From NCBI GenBank assembly GCA_006384855.1, contig VCJN01001116.1:124001-188000 (forward strand): a stretch of DNA of 64,000 nt. The letters run 5' to 3'. The stretch comes from Tetraselmis striata. Taxonomy: Eukaryota > Chlorophyta > Chlorodendrophyceae > Chlorodendrales > Chlorodendraceae. Position numbers and translations under genes: made by a program. Under the pieces are notes generated by a model. That model did not search any database. It was not told where the DNA came from and worked only from the letters and a program-made list of their open reading frames with translations. This document shows, piece by piece, positions 22,737 through 34,107 of the stretch; positions within the stretch are counted from its first letter, which is position 1, and every line of letters begins with the position of its first letter.

Positions 22737-23532
22737 AATCTGCACGCCATTCCCCAGCACAGCCAATTTGAGAGGTAGTTGTTGTGCAGCTTGGACAACT
22801 GGCCCGGGTGCATACCGGTGCGGGTGCAGTGCCCATGATGTCAGATAGAGGTGAGGCTATCGCGGATATATGATGTATATACCGCACATGATTGTATGGA
22901 ATGAGACTCAAACTTGTAGGTAATGTGATCTGTTGTTGCATGAAACCCGAAATGGACCCTTATGTGCTGGGCTCCTACGGGTGGAGCAGCATCCTTGCCT
23001 AGAGGGGCGCACACGCGACCTTTGGGTAGAGGGAGCATGTTGCCGAGTTAAACTTGCCACAGGACTTGCAAGGAGTGATGCAAATGTACTGGCTATCTCA
23101 TGTAAGGTATCCTACTCTTTTTCGCCACCAAGCCTTTCTCAGCAGAACCAGGCAGTACAAATCAACACGCCCATAACTGTCTTGAGAATGGATACTTTTT
23201 GGGCCCGCAGCCAGAGCAGTCGCCAGCCATCATCGATAGAACAGGGCTGTCCACGACAGACACTGGGGCAGCTGCAGGAGCTGCTCTCTACGCCCGTGCT
23301 CTAGGATGTGGCGCCACCACGCGTCTGCCTGAGGCAGCGGTCAAGCTGAACAGCTTCCGCAACTACAAAACATTGCATTTTGCATTAATTGAGAAATACA
23401 GGAAGTGGTTGCTTCTATTGCCGGGGAGTTTAAGCACGAAGCTGCCTTACTGCTGAAGTGGCTGCTGCAGTATAACGGAATTTCACGCTAGCAGAGCTGG
23501 TAAATGGACGCTTGCTATTTTTTCGAATGTGG
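22736..23532. other. No supported gene
   Basis: Open frames are short and without domains. The stretch lies between the ATPase fragment and the 3' end of the exon-module gene. Confidence 0.4.
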
Positions 23533-24962
23533 TCACCAGCAGTCACTGTCAAGTTGCATGAATTTGCGCTCAAGCGCTGCCATTCTCTTGCTGAGCTCAT
23601 CCATTCTCTCCCCCGCCGCTGCCACACGCGCTTCAGTGTGTGCAATAGAATCGGCCAACTGTTCCAGTGCTCCCATTTCGGCCTTGCTCATTGACTTTAT
23701 GCCATATTCAATGTCGTTCTTGGGGCACTTGGCTTCCTCGCTGCAGCAGGAGTTTTGCTCTTGACGTGGCTGGTCCATTTCCGTGTTGAGGGGAGTGAAT
23801 TGCTGCATCTTGGACGCCCAGAAGTCCTCAGCGCGTGCCATGTCGTCTATGATCATGTCAAGGCGCGCTGTGTGTTGAGCCCAGCTCCTCTGCATCGATT
23901 CATGGTGACGCTCAAGCGCTGCGTGCAACTCCGATGACACTGACGAGCCTTAAAATGCATTGAAACAGGAAGGTTAGTCTTGTGAGGTGCCACACGCACC
24001 AGCAGCGGACTCCAGCAGCGTCCCCCCGAACGTGTGCCAGTATCAGTTGCTGATATGTACAGCAGATAGGACAGCAATACCATGGGAATTTCGCAATGGG
24101 AGAACAAGCTAGCTTGCAGATACACTGCCAATAAAAGTGGTTTATTGCTTACCCTGAAGTATGTTAAGCGGGACGGCCATTGAAGTGTATTACCATTGAA
24201 ATACACAGATAATGGCAGAGTATCCACAGTTCGTTGCAGAGTAATGTATTAATAATGCAATGATGCATGATGATAATCCTCTCGCCCCGTAAAAGTCAAC
24301 CCTGTCCTGTGCGTTTCACAGTGAGTACTACTCTTAAAGAGCCCGGTTGGGGGGGGGGGGGGGGGGGGGGGGGGCAAATACAGTGGGGACCTGTACGGCC
24401 TATAGTTGAGTAGAATTGCAACAGCGTTCTGACAGCTTTCCTAGATAGCGTGCCAATCCCAGAACCATAGGTCGCTGATTGCGATACTGCACACTTGAAG
24501 TGCTGCGCTTGATGACAAGCTTTTGCAACACATTACCGATTCCCATTGTAGTAAATTTGTATACGCGTATACAACCACAAGTACATAAACAGATGCAGTA
24601 CAGGTGGCCGAAGAGGTAAGAGCAAGCTGGAGTTTCGCACCAAAATTGGCGAAAGGCATATAGGCTTCCTCGTTCATAAGCCTTTGGACAAATTCGGTGG
24701 AAGATATGCCATTCTGTTCAGCTGCCTGGTCCATGAGGTCGTTGCTGAACACGGGCTGCTGTTCCCACAGGTGGAATTGCTGCATGGACGCCTGCTGAAG
24801 GTTGGCCATCGCCTGCATATAGGGTGGCGGGTACGCCCCTTGACACCTGTGGACAGTCTCGTGCACGCTCTTGGTCGGGCCTGTAGTACTCCCATATGCA
24901 TGAAAAGGGCACATGTTAGCGAAAAGCGCTGATGCCCTCAAACCACCTACAGCTCCATGTAA

Positions 24963-25003
<41 letters not shown>

Positions 25004-27296
25004 CGCTCGCCAAAAAAGTTGTCACTCATACATCCAGATAGCCATGTGTAGAGGTGTAGCTACGCTCATGTAAATTACTGCTGCCATCACTCTGCACGGT
25101 GAGCGGAAAGCATTGCCATTCTAGGCTGCAAGGGGCAAAGTACTGTATCGCTGACATAATCTGGACATACTATGCTACACTCTCTAGTAGTATACGCCTG
25201 CAACTGCGTAATGCGGTCGTGACTTGTCAACTATCGAGGACCTATTTACAAGTGTTAATGATAAATTGTAAAAGCATTTGATGAGCTGGTATGCCAGGCA
25301 TGTAGAATCACATGGCAGCAATATACTGTAAAGTTTAATCGTCAGCGCTTCACACTAAGTCGCAATGCCGGTGTGGGTGGAGCATATGGTGGGTGCCTGT
25401 ATGGTCTACGCTTTAGTAGCATTACACCAACGTTGCAACTGTTTCCCGGGCTAGTATTCCGATCGTCGATAGTAACAATGTGCACTTCAAGTACATCTAC
25501 TGTGCTCGACGACAATTTTTTGCAACATAAACATACTGGCCTCCATATTGCTTTCATATACTTATAAGTGTATGTGTCACTGCATTTTTAGAAATGTCAA
25601 CGCCGCACAGTATGCAACGGGGTGGTCTCAGAGGCATCAGTATGTCAGAGTGTCGTATTACCAGCAGGGCCAAAAGGCATTTCGGCTTCAAAGTTCATAC
25701 ACGCTGCTTGCTGGAGCGTCTCGCGAAAGTCGAGGATGGATTTCTGTTCTTCCTCTGAGAGGGCATCATCCAGGGGCTGGTCATCTGAAACCCCGTGTAG
25801 TCCGTGCAACTTCGCTGAATCTGCTGGAGTATATGCATTGACACATGTATGTTAGCCAACAGTTTGTCACACATACATTCACACGGCGATGTCTACCAAT
25901 GAAGCCACACTCTTGTATATATTGACAACAGTGTCATGTCAGTATTATGAGTATAGGTATGATAATACTTTCCCTGTGCAGTATGAACCGAGTTGGTCTA
26001 AAGGGCAATAGCTAGTTAGAGTGGCTGTCGCACCAGTAGGGCCACAAGGCATGTCGGTTTTCTCGCACTTTACGAGTCTTTCAGCTGATTTGTTCCAGAA
26101 GCGGTGAAATCTCTTCACGGACCCCTGCTGAGGCTTGTCATGTTCCTGGCTGTGCTCTGTAGGGTACGCCGAGTCGTGACGGGTGGTCTTCTGTGCTTCC
26201 TCTGAGAGAACGTCCTTCAGGGGCTGTTCTGAGACCGTAGCAGCTCCGTGCAGCCCAAGTGACCCTGCTGGAGTACATGCAGTGAAAGGGGATAATTTCG
26301 CTTTAAGTTTTGTCACTCGTACACTTTTTGAATCCAGAAAGCAATATCTAGCCGTGAAGCTACTTTAGTATAGTTATATAGTAGAGCTGCCATACCTCTT
26401 GAAAACATATACAAATGCACTGTGCTAGGCAATGGGCAAAGTCTTCACGGCTGACAGATCCTTCTAAGACATTATGTTAGCGCAGGTATAAAATGTGAAG
26501 ACACCCATGACAAATGTGGATGTTCGCCAAGGCGCAACCCTTTGCACACTTAACATACATCCCGCAAGAGACTATTTATGACAAAGCATGTGATGAGGTA
26601 GGGAAAAAAGATATTCACTAGATGGTGTCACTTGCCTGCTGTGATGGTAGGCGAGTCTTTGTTGACAGCCCTCATCAGCATACCGCTGCTGGAGTCGTCA
26701 TCCCGCCGCCCCACTTCATTCGACTTCATGGAGATACAAGCAGGTGGGTCCCGAATCATCGATGATAAGCCCTGGTCGCCATTGGGCTGGTCACGCTTGA
26801 CTGTTGCTGGCGGGCGCTGGACGGCTCTAGACGAACCGTCTGCGATGCGAGTCTCCGGCAGCGTGAACGCGCCGGCGGGCGAGGCGGCGGTGTTCAGCCT
26901 GCTGAAATACATACTGCCGAACTGTTGCTCGCAAGTCGGGGACGTAGCTGCAGGTAAACTTCCGAGGAGGAGCTCGTAGTAGTCGTCCACAATATTGTGG
27001 AAGAATGTGTTGTTGCCTGGGCAGCTTTCGTTATCGAGCGATAGCGATGAGTTCTCGGGGCCACCGGTCCCGAACTGGGTATCTCGTCCGAAGAACGGGG
27101 GCGGCGGGGGTTGGAAATAGTGCGACGGCATCAGGTAGTAGGGGTAGTGTGGATATCGGCTCTGGCTGGACATGGACAGAATTGCTGGGGGAAATGGAAG
27201 TGGATAGGTCGACGGATAGAGGTATGGATGGCAGGTGTGGCCGGTCGTGAACGCCGCCCCTGCTGGCGACGGCGGTGGATTATTGGACGCCGGCAT
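23533..27296 (-). CDS. Exon-module protein with C-terminal coiled coil, function unknown
   Basis: The five inferred exons are 27296-26636, 26267-26034, 25823-25662, 24880-24641 and 23948-23533. Every intron interrupts in phase 1 and the total is 570 codons. The N-terminal exon is Pro/Tyr/Ser-rich (YPHYPYYLMPSHYF, then PPPPPFFGRD). Exons 2-4 are related modules: LHGAATVSEQPLKDVLSEE, LHGLHGVSDDQPLDDALSEE, and endings TDMPCGPTG, AEMPFGPAG and AYMPFANFG. The last exon is a coiled coil (LERHHESMQRSW, ARVAAAGERMDELSKRMAAL). The first donor is GC (AG|GCAAGT). I do not recognise the family. Like the gene at 2016-4046 it joins a disordered N-terminus to a coiled coil through small helical exons. Confidence 0.55.
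24349..24374. repeat. Poly-G run
   Basis: About 25 G residues inside the last intron of the exon-module gene. Confidence 0.9.
24964..25001. repeat. (CT)n microsatellite
   Basis: About 18 CT units in an intron of the exon-module gene, followed by a few CGCT units. Confidence 0.95.
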
Positions 27297-27945
27297 TCTA
27301 TATGCTGCTGCCGCGCAGGCGGTGCGCACTACACAGCTGCGGTAGATAGCGGCGATGTGTCGAGGGTCCTGGGCGCGGCGGGCTCCCGTAGTTCCCGTCT
27401 GTACAATGCAGCAGGTCAAAGGGGCTCAGCGCAGTGTTTCGTCGGCCGCCAGCCGTTGAGCACTCGAGTAGCGGACGGACAAGAAACATTGGAACAGATG
27501 AGCGAGCCGGATGCTGGCCGTTAGACAGAGAGCAGGCTTCAAAGCAGTGAAGCTTCACGGCTAGTGTACGAATAGGCAAGAAGATGTCGAGTGCAGAAGT
27601 AGCGTGTAGCGTCACAAGCCAGGACATCTCGAAGACGGGAGCATACAGAGTGGGCTCGATTTCAAAGCGGCGGAAGACTATCAAGGGCGGCGTGGAGTGC
27701 GTGTGTTATGCACTAATGCTGGGACTCTCCGCCAAGCGCATCGCGCGGCGGCGACATCCAACAGCACCGACCCGAGGACTATCACTAGCGACTACTGGCG
27801 GTCCCTCGCGCGGCGCAACGACAGTAGTCGCAGCGCGCTGTCGCGCGCATAGATTCAAGTGTATTCCCCTTATATAATTCTTGGCACTGGAATGAATTAC
27901 AAAAAAGGACAGTAGCAAATCCACCTACTGCTTGCTAAAAGTAGG
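27297..27945. other. Upstream region and old repeat debris
   Basis: The first part is GC-rich and probably the promoter of the exon-module gene. The last 60 bases (AATTACAAAAAAGGACAG...GTAGGACC) resemble, in reverse, the TTTTTGTAATTCACACCAGT end seen at 35,435, 40,223 and 60,562. Confidence 0.35.
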
Positions 27946-27950
27946 ACCTT
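27946..27950. repeat. Target-site duplication, left (ACCTT)
   Basis: ACCTT directly precedes the 5' LTR and is repeated at 34536-34540. Confidence 0.9.
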
Positions 27951-28384
27951 TGTTAGCGTTACCTATACCTACCTATATATCCACCTATACCTACCTATGC
28001 CCACACACCTATACCGTCATACTCACACCACTCACTCCCTTATACTAACACAACAACACGCAACTAAGCTGCTCACCCACCCACACAGATATCCTTGCCA
28101 CATGCCTGTCACATGCTCGCCACATGCTTGCCACGTGCCTGTCACATGCTTGCCACATGCTTGCCACATGCTCGCCACATGCGCCATGCTTTCACCAACC
28201 CGATGACCCCATGATGACAGCAAGCCTAGATTGCATACATGAACCTAAATGCCTACATGCAAACCGACAGCCAAACGGATAGTCTGTGGTACAAAAGCCG
28301 TGTATGCCTTGGCAAACTGTAACAATTTCCTTTGCTGCAAACCTTTTCCTTGCCTATGTTACAGTCTCTCGCCTGAAGCTTACA
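27951..28384 (+). repeat. 5' LTR
   Basis: The LTR is 434 bp, TG...CA. It contains a run of about 10-bp repeats (TGCCACATGCT-like) from 28,095 to 28,185. The copy number of these repeats differs from the 3' LTR. TACCTATACC repeats lie at the start. Confidence 0.92.
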
Positions 28385-28435
28385 TTGGTTTCGCTGAGCT
28401 CTGGTTAAAGATCCCCCGCTGCGTTTCCACTGCGT

Positions 28436-29502
28436 ATGCCCGTCACCCGCCGCGCCGCCGCCGCCGCTACTATGGCTGACCACGCCGCCGCCGCCGCTGC
28501 CGCTGCTACCGCGGGCTGCGAGGTCATGGAAATCGACACCCATGTTGCCCGCGTCATCCAGGTGGAGCTCGCCAAAACTAAAACCCGCGTCCCGACTCGA
28601 GACATCATCAACGCCTCCCGCATCCTCGGCGACCGCCGTGAAGTCCGCCAACTCATCGCCTTTTTTACAGAACTCCGTGAGCTCATCGCCGGCATCTACT
28701 GGACCCCCGCTCTTGAGGCATGGATACTCCGCCAGTTCCCTCCAGAGTCGGACGCTGGCATGGCCTATCGCGGCCTAACTGCCGACAACCCCCCCGTGTC
28801 CCGCGAAGTCGCGCCCGGCGTGAGCGTCTCCACCATCTTCGCAGACATCGACGACTTCCAGTCCAAGCTCGTGGCATGCTTCCACTCCAACTCCAACCTG
28901 CCTGGCGTCATCATGCGTTACGCCACTGCCCTCCGCATCGCCCCTAACCACCCCCACCTGCCGGGCACCGCCATCAAGCTCGCCCAACACCTGCGGCGCA
29001 CCTTCGACCTGCTCCCGGTACATCGTCGGTACGACGAATTCACCGTCGTTGGCGTCATCCAAGCGTGCCTACCCCACTCGGCTCAAGTCGCCCTCGAGGC
29101 TGCGAGCCGTCGCGCTGACGAGCCGATCGACTCCTACTCCACCATCTGCCGCCACCTTGAGGCCATTGATCTCGAGTTCGCCGCTGCCGCCAACGGCAAA
29201 CGCAAATATACTGCCGATGCCCCCCCGCACCGCTACATCCGTCCGGGTGCTGGCCCGTTCCCCCCGCAGGCCCATCCACCCCCCCTCCCCTCCGTCTCAC
29301 CCCCACACCCGCCACCCCCCGCCTTTCTGGCTATGACCGCTATGACGGCAAATGCGATGGCTGCGGCCGAATGGGCCACTCCATCATGAAATGCTCGTCG
29401 ACGAGCGAGGCTGACAAGCAAGCTTGGCGCCAGACAGTGGCTGCCAACAAGGCAGCTAAAGGTATCACTAAGCTGAACTTGAACCGCCCTGCCGGTCAAT
29501 GA
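28436..29502 (+). CDS. gag: Gag (capsid and zinc knuckle), one frame break
   Basis: The ATG at 28436 starts 52 bp after the LTR. About 290 codons of Ala/Pro-rich capsid-like sequence follow (VIQVELAKTKTRVPTRDI, RQLIAFFTELRELIAG, RRTFDLLPVHRRYDEFTV). The first frame ends at 29389. The nucleocapsid knuckle CDGCGRMGHSIMKC (C-x2-C-x4-H-x4-C) lies at about 29,353 in the next frame, which stops at 29500-29502. The change falls within or near the proline-coding C runs at 29,240-29,325, so a one-base slip there is the simple explanation. A programmed shift is less likely but cannot be excluded. Confidence 0.75.
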
Positions 29503-29526
29503 CGGTTTGGGGCCAGTTTAGATTCG

Positions 29527-32500
29527 ATGTCGAAATGTAAATCAATCGATGATCTTTCTTACTGGCCGAGTCTGTCCCCCATCCCTGAGACTATGCCTAT
29601 TGGCTTGCCCCCAGTGAACGAGATAACTCCTGAGAGCGCGGCCGAGCCCTGCGTGCCGGTACCTGCGCATGACGGGGCCTCCTCTTCAGTCCCGTTGACT
29701 GTCGAGTCGACACACTCGTTGCCTTCGCACGAGCTGTGCCGGTTCCTGCTTGCTACTGCCGACTTTGCCATCCCGGCCGACATGGCCACTGCCAAGTTGT
29801 TCGCGATTGAAAAACGCGCTGCTATTCGGAAATTTCACCGCCGCCGCCCTGCACCTGCCACTAAAACCAAACCTGCCCGCCCAACGGCCTGCCCACCCGA
29901 CTCTACAGCCTTTGACCGTGATGAGTTTGCCCGCCTTAATTGTAATTATGGCCCAGTTACCCTTGATGCTTGCGCTTCTGCGTTTGACGCGGTTTGCCCG
30001 AATTTTTGTTCGCGCGATAATCCGTTTACTGCTACATCGACTGTCGGCCATACAGTGTTTATCCACCCCCCGTATGATGAGTATGCCCTCCCTATACTCG
30101 AGCACTTCGAAGCTCAGCGTCAGGAGTCCCCGTATAACACCCGGGCTATTATTGTTTTACCCCGCTGGAATAGCGACCTCGGAAAATCCTGGCGTCCCAT
30201 CTTGGCTAAGTACCGCCTCATCCACTCATACCCCGCCGGCACTTATCTGTTCCACACTGCCACAACTGCCACTGATGACCTGCCTATGCCACCAACCAAA
30301 TGGATCGTGGATGTTTACCTCGCCGACAACACTGTCGACGAGCAGGCGGCCACGGCGCACAACGACAGTATGCGCTCTGAACACATCAAGGCTCTTGAGC
30401 TTGAGTCTAAAGGTAAGTCATATATCCCCAAAAAGACATTTAAGAAAACCCACCAACCCCGTTTTGAAACTGATAAAGCTTTTATAACGTCAATGTCCGA
30501 TCACGACTTACTACTACTAAAACCCAAACTACCTGACCACCCGGACTTACCCCCGCTCACTATACTCCTGGATTCCGGCGCTACACTGTGTTTCATTGAC
30601 GAGGCCTTCGCCCGCCTGCGCAAATTTAATACCGCACCGCTACAAAATAAAATACGTATTATTATGGCAGACGGCCGTATGACCATGGCATCACAGTCGT
30701 GCACATTACGACTAGACATAAATGGATATCAGGCAAACGTTGAGTTTATTGTAACCTCCTTACAGAATAACTTCGACGCCGTCCTTGGCCTTTCCTTTCT
30801 CAAACACCATAACCCAAATATTAATTGGACCACCGGTTCACTCACGTTCTCCGACGGGCACACCGTGACATGCCCTATTGAACCTCGCTCAAGTATCGTC
30901 GATGTGGTTCACGCCAACACTATGGCTCGTGAGATACTTAAAAAAGATCCCGACACTGTGTTATTCTGTGCCGTGCTGCGCGAGTACAACGCCACAGAAC
31001 ACACTACTGCCCTTTCCGTAGATAATGATATAGCCAGTATTACTACTGACCAGTCTGCCGAATATACCCAACAAATCCGTTCCCTCCTACTTAAACATAA
31101 AAGTATTTGCCAACCATTGGACTGCCTCCCGCAATCCCGCCCGGGCTTTGATTTCGAAATACCCCTACTCCCCGATGCCCAAGTGCCGCCCGGCAAAATA
31201 TATCGCCTATCCCCTGCCGAGTTGGATGAGTTGAAAAAACAGTTAAATGACTTTCTAGACAAAGGCTTTATTAGAGAGTCGTTCTCGCCTTACGCTGCAC
31301 CCGTCCTATTCGCCCGAAAGGGCAATGGCGGCCTGCGCATGTGCATTGATTATCGCCAACTAAATAGATATACGCGTCGAATAGAATTCCCAATCCCACA
31401 CGCTGACATGCTACTCGATATGCTCTCCGGCGCTGCAGTTTACTCAGCTCTTGACCTTGCCCTAGGCTATCACCAACTCCGCATAAAAGACTCCGACGTT
31501 CAGAAAACATCGTTCAAAACTCAGTTCGGCCAGTTCGAATTTCTGGTTATGCCATTCGGCTTGTCCAATGCCCCCTCAGCGTTCCAGCGATGGATGAATA
31601 ACGTCCTTCAACCGCACAAAAACACGTTTATCCTTGTTTATCTTGACGACGTACTAGTCTTTAGCAACTCACTCGATGACCATTTGATTCACCTTAATGC
31701 CACACTCAGCCTCCTCGCCGATAACGACATACGGCTGCGATTGCCCAAATGCTTCTTCGCCAAAAAAGAACTAGAATATTTAGGTCATATGGTTAGCCAA
31801 CATGGCACACGCCCCTCCGAAAATAAAATTGCTGCAGTTTGCGACTGGGCCCCACCTAAAACCGTACAACAAATACAACAGTTCCTTGGATTCTGCAATT
31901 TCTATCGCAAGTATGTCCACAACTATTCCCACATGGCGGCCCCTCTCTATGATATTTGCCGCAAAACTAAAAAGTTTACTTGGGGGGAACGCGAGCATGT
32001 CGCCTTTAATGCTCTAAAACAATCACTATGCTCAGCCCCGGTCTTAATGACTCCTGCAACATGCCCAGACGCCGAGTTTGTAGTCTCAACAGATGCTTCC
32101 AAATATGCCCTAGGTGCAGTGTTACTGCATAAGGACTCCGCCGGCCACCTCAGACCATGCGCTTACTATGCTAAAGTTTTACAACCTGCCCATACTCGAT
32201 ACCCCACCTATGATCAAGAACTCTTAGGTGTAGTCTGCGCATTGAACGAATGGCGCTGCTATATCGAAGGCAGCTGTCGCATAACTGTCATCACCGACCA
32301 CGCAACACTCCGCCACTTACCCGATCAGCCCGCGCTAGGCCGCCGTCACTCCCTGTGGCTTAGTGTTATTTCCCCATACCTTGCTAATCACCCCCGCACC
32401 GGTAAACCCGTCCTACAAATATTGTATCGCAAAGGATCCCAAAACGAAGCTGATGCCCTGTCCCGCCGTCCAGACCTACACCATGCCTTAACTGAACACG

Positions 32501-32679
32501 ACACCCAACTTCTTGATAAAGATCTGGAGGACATGCATGATTTCCTCTCAACCATGTGCCACCTACAAGTTAATCCTGAATTACTTATTCGCATCCGCCA
32601 CGGCTACACAACCGACACACATTATTATGGCAATCGCATCCCCATTGGCGTTACGTTCGATACCAACGACAAGTTGTAA
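29527..32679 (+). CDS. pol: Pol: methylase-like N-terminus, protease, RT, RNase H
   Basis: The product is 1,050 residues from ATG 29527. Residues 130-270 read VTLDACASAFDAVCPNF, HTVFIHPPYDEYALPILEHF and IIVLPRWNSDLGKSW. This layout resembles phage Dam-type adenine methylases with HPPY in the NPPY position. The protease follows (LLDSGATLCFI, about residue 345). The RT has LRMCIDYRQLN, LDLALGYHQLRI, MPFGLSNAPSAFQ and LVYLDDVLVF. The RNase H has STDASKYALGAVLLH, YDQELLGVV and TDHATL. The frame ends at TAA 32677-32679, but the integrase continues in the same frame, so this is an internal stop in a once longer polyprotein or a natural stop. The methylase-like role is inference. Confidence 0.9.
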   Translation: MSKCKSIDDLSYWPSLSPIPETMPIGLPPVNEITPESAAEPCVPVPAHDGASSSVPLTVESTHSLPSHELCRFLLATADFAIPADMATAKLFAIEKRAAIRKFHRRRPAPATKTKPARPTACPPDSTAFDRDEFARLNCNYGPVTLDACASAFDAVCPNFCSRDNPFTATSTVGHTVFIHPPYDEYALPILEHFEAQRQESPYNTRAIIVLPRWNSDLGKSWRPILAKYRLIHSYPAGTYLFHTATTATDDLPMPPTKWIVDVYLADNTVDEQAATAHNDSMRSEHIKALELESKGKSYIPKKTFKKTHQPRFETDKAFITSMSDHDLLLLKPKLPDHPDLPPLTILLDSGATLCFIDEAFARLRKFNTAPLQNKIRIIMADGRMTMASQSCTLRLDINGYQANVEFIVTSLQNNFDAVLGLSFLKHHNPNINWTTGSLTFSDGHTVTCPIEPRSSIVDVVHANTMAREILKKDPDTVLFCAVLREYNATEHTTALSVDNDIASITTDQSAEYTQQIRSLLLKHKSICQPLDCLPQSRPGFDFEIPLLPDAQVPPGKIYRLSPAELDELKKQLNDFLDKGFIRESFSPYAAPVLFARKGNGGLRMCIDYRQLNRYTRRIEFPIPHADMLLDMLSGAAVYSALDLALGYHQLRIKDSDVQKTSFKTQFGQFEFLVMPFGLSNAPSAFQRWMNNVLQPHKNTFILVYLDDVLVFSNSLDDHLIHLNATLSLLADNDIRLRLPKCFFAKKELEYLGHMVSQHGTRPSENKIAAVCDWAPPKTVQQIQQFLGFCNFYRKYVHNYSHMAAPLYDICRKTKKFTWGEREHVAFNALKQSLCSAPVLMTPATCPDAEFVVSTDASKYALGAVLLHKDSAGHLRPCAYYAKVLQPAHTRYPTYDQELLGVVCALNEWRCYIEGSCRITVITDHATLRHLPDQPALGRRHSLWLSVISPYLANHPRTGKPVLQILYRKGSQNEADALSRRPDLHHALTEHDTQLLDKDLEDMHDFLSTMCHLQVNPELLIRIRHGYTTDTHYYGNRIPIGVTFDTNDKL

Positions 32680-32682
32680 TGG

Positions 32683-34080
32683 ATGGCTGATAAGGTCTGC
32701 TTGCCAACATCAGATACACCCCTGCTTAACTTAATTATCCAGGAATTCCACGATGCGGCCGGTCACCCCGATGCAGAACGCACGCTCGCCAACATCTCTA
32801 AAACATTCTGGTGGCCCAAAATGCGCAAAACCATAAAACATTACTGCCGCACCTGCCCGACCTGCCAACGCATAAAAAATTCCACCCAACGCCCCATTGG
32901 CTCTTTGTCACCTCTACCTAAAGGCACACGACCCTGGGAAGTTATTTCCATGGACTTTATCACCGGCCTCCCTGCGCAAAATGGCTTCGAAACTACCGCC
33001 ACGTTTGTCTGCACTTTTACTAAGCAAGCCCACTTCATCCCATGCAGCATTCATATAGACGCCCCCAAGCTCGCTCGCTTGTTTATCGATAACATTTTCC
33101 GCCACCACGGCCTTTGCCGCACCATCATATCCGACCGCGATCCCCGCTTCACCTCGACCTTCTGGCAAAATATGTTTCGCTCTTTGCGTACGAAATTAAA
33201 TATCAGTTCCTCATACCACCCCCAAACGGACGGACAAACCGAACGTACGCACCGCACCATTGAACAAATCCTCCGCTCTTTCGTGCACCAAAACCACACT
33301 GAATGGCTCAATAATTTGTCTCTCGCCGAATTCAGTTATAACAACGCCTATCACTCCGAAATTAAACGCACCCCGTTCGAAGCATGCTACGGCATGAACC
33401 CGCTTACACCCGCACACCTCTTGTTTCAACCGGTCAACCCCGCGAATCACATTGATATCGTTCCACGGATACAACATACCCATGCCGTAATCACAGAAGA
33501 ACTAAAACTCGCCGACGCATACCAAATAGCATATGCCAACCGTAAAACTCGTCCCGACGAATTCACCGAGGGCGACAAAGTGTGGCTTTCCACACAACAC
33601 CTCCTGCTCCGCAACCAACCAGTTCGCAAATTCCGCCAGCGTTACATCGGCCCGTATCCGATCGTCCGCAAAATTTCCTCGCAGGCCTACCAACTTCGCC
33701 TGCCCACCAGCATGGTCTGCCACCCCGTGTTCCACATCTCTCGCCTGCTCCGCTGCGAATCCCCAGACACTCCCGCCGATGACATACCTGGCCGCATTGA
33801 GCCCCCGCAAGACGAATATATCGTCGATGCCATTCGCGACCACCGCATTGACCAATACTCGCCACACCATGCCCGCGGCCCTGCTTTAGTTTTCCTTGTG
33901 CATTGGTCCGGCTACGACGATTCCCACGACTCATGGGAACCCTATGCCAACCTCAAAAATGTCGATATGCTGCATGTATATGCCCGAAACACACCTTCCC
34001 TCCGCCTTCTGCTTACGCAACATGATTATCATATCATGTCTGCCAAATACCCCGCCCGCTTTCCTTTACGTATCCCGTAG
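32683..34080 (+). CDS. int: Integrase with chromodomain
   Basis: The product is 465 residues in the same frame as pol, directly after the TAA. The HHCC zinc-binding region is at residues 20-65 (HDAAGHPDAERTL and CRTCPTCQRIK). The DDE core has MDFITGLPAQNG, IISDRDPRFTSTFWQ and SSYHPQTDGQTERTHRTIEQ. The C-terminus carries LVFLVHWSGYDDSHDSWEPY, a chromodomain of the type that directs chromovirus integration to marked chromatin. The stop is at 34078-34080, just before the polypurine tract. It looks intact. Without readthrough or reinitiation it would not be made as part of Pol. Confidence 0.92.
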   Translation: MADKVCLPTSDTPLLNLIIQEFHDAAGHPDAERTLANISKTFWWPKMRKTIKHYCRTCPTCQRIKNSTQRPIGSLSPLPKGTRPWEVISMDFITGLPAQNGFETTATFVCTFTKQAHFIPCSIHIDAPKLARLFIDNIFRHHGLCRTIISDRDPRFTSTFWQNMFRSLRTKLNISSSYHPQTDGQTERTHRTIEQILRSFVHQNHTEWLNNLSLAEFSYNNAYHSEIKRTPFEACYGMNPLTPAHLLFQPVNPANHIDIVPRIQHTHAVITEELKLADAYQIAYANRKTRPDEFTEGDKVWLSTQHLLLRNQPVRKFRQRYIGPYPIVRKISSQAYQLRLPTSMVCHPVFHISRLLRCESPDTPADDIPGRIEPPQDEYIVDAIRDHRIDQYSPHHARGPALVFLVHWSGYDDSHDSWEPYANLKNVDMLHVYARNTPSLRLLLTQHDYHIMSAKYPARFPLRIP

Positions 34081-34107
34081 GGCTACTTCTTTTGGGCCGG
34101 GATGGAA

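Noticed and set aside
29390-29502. Programmed frameshift in gypsy gag
   Set aside because: Homopolymer C runs nearby make a one-base slip the simpler reading. No slippery heptamer or downstream pseudoknot was recognised.
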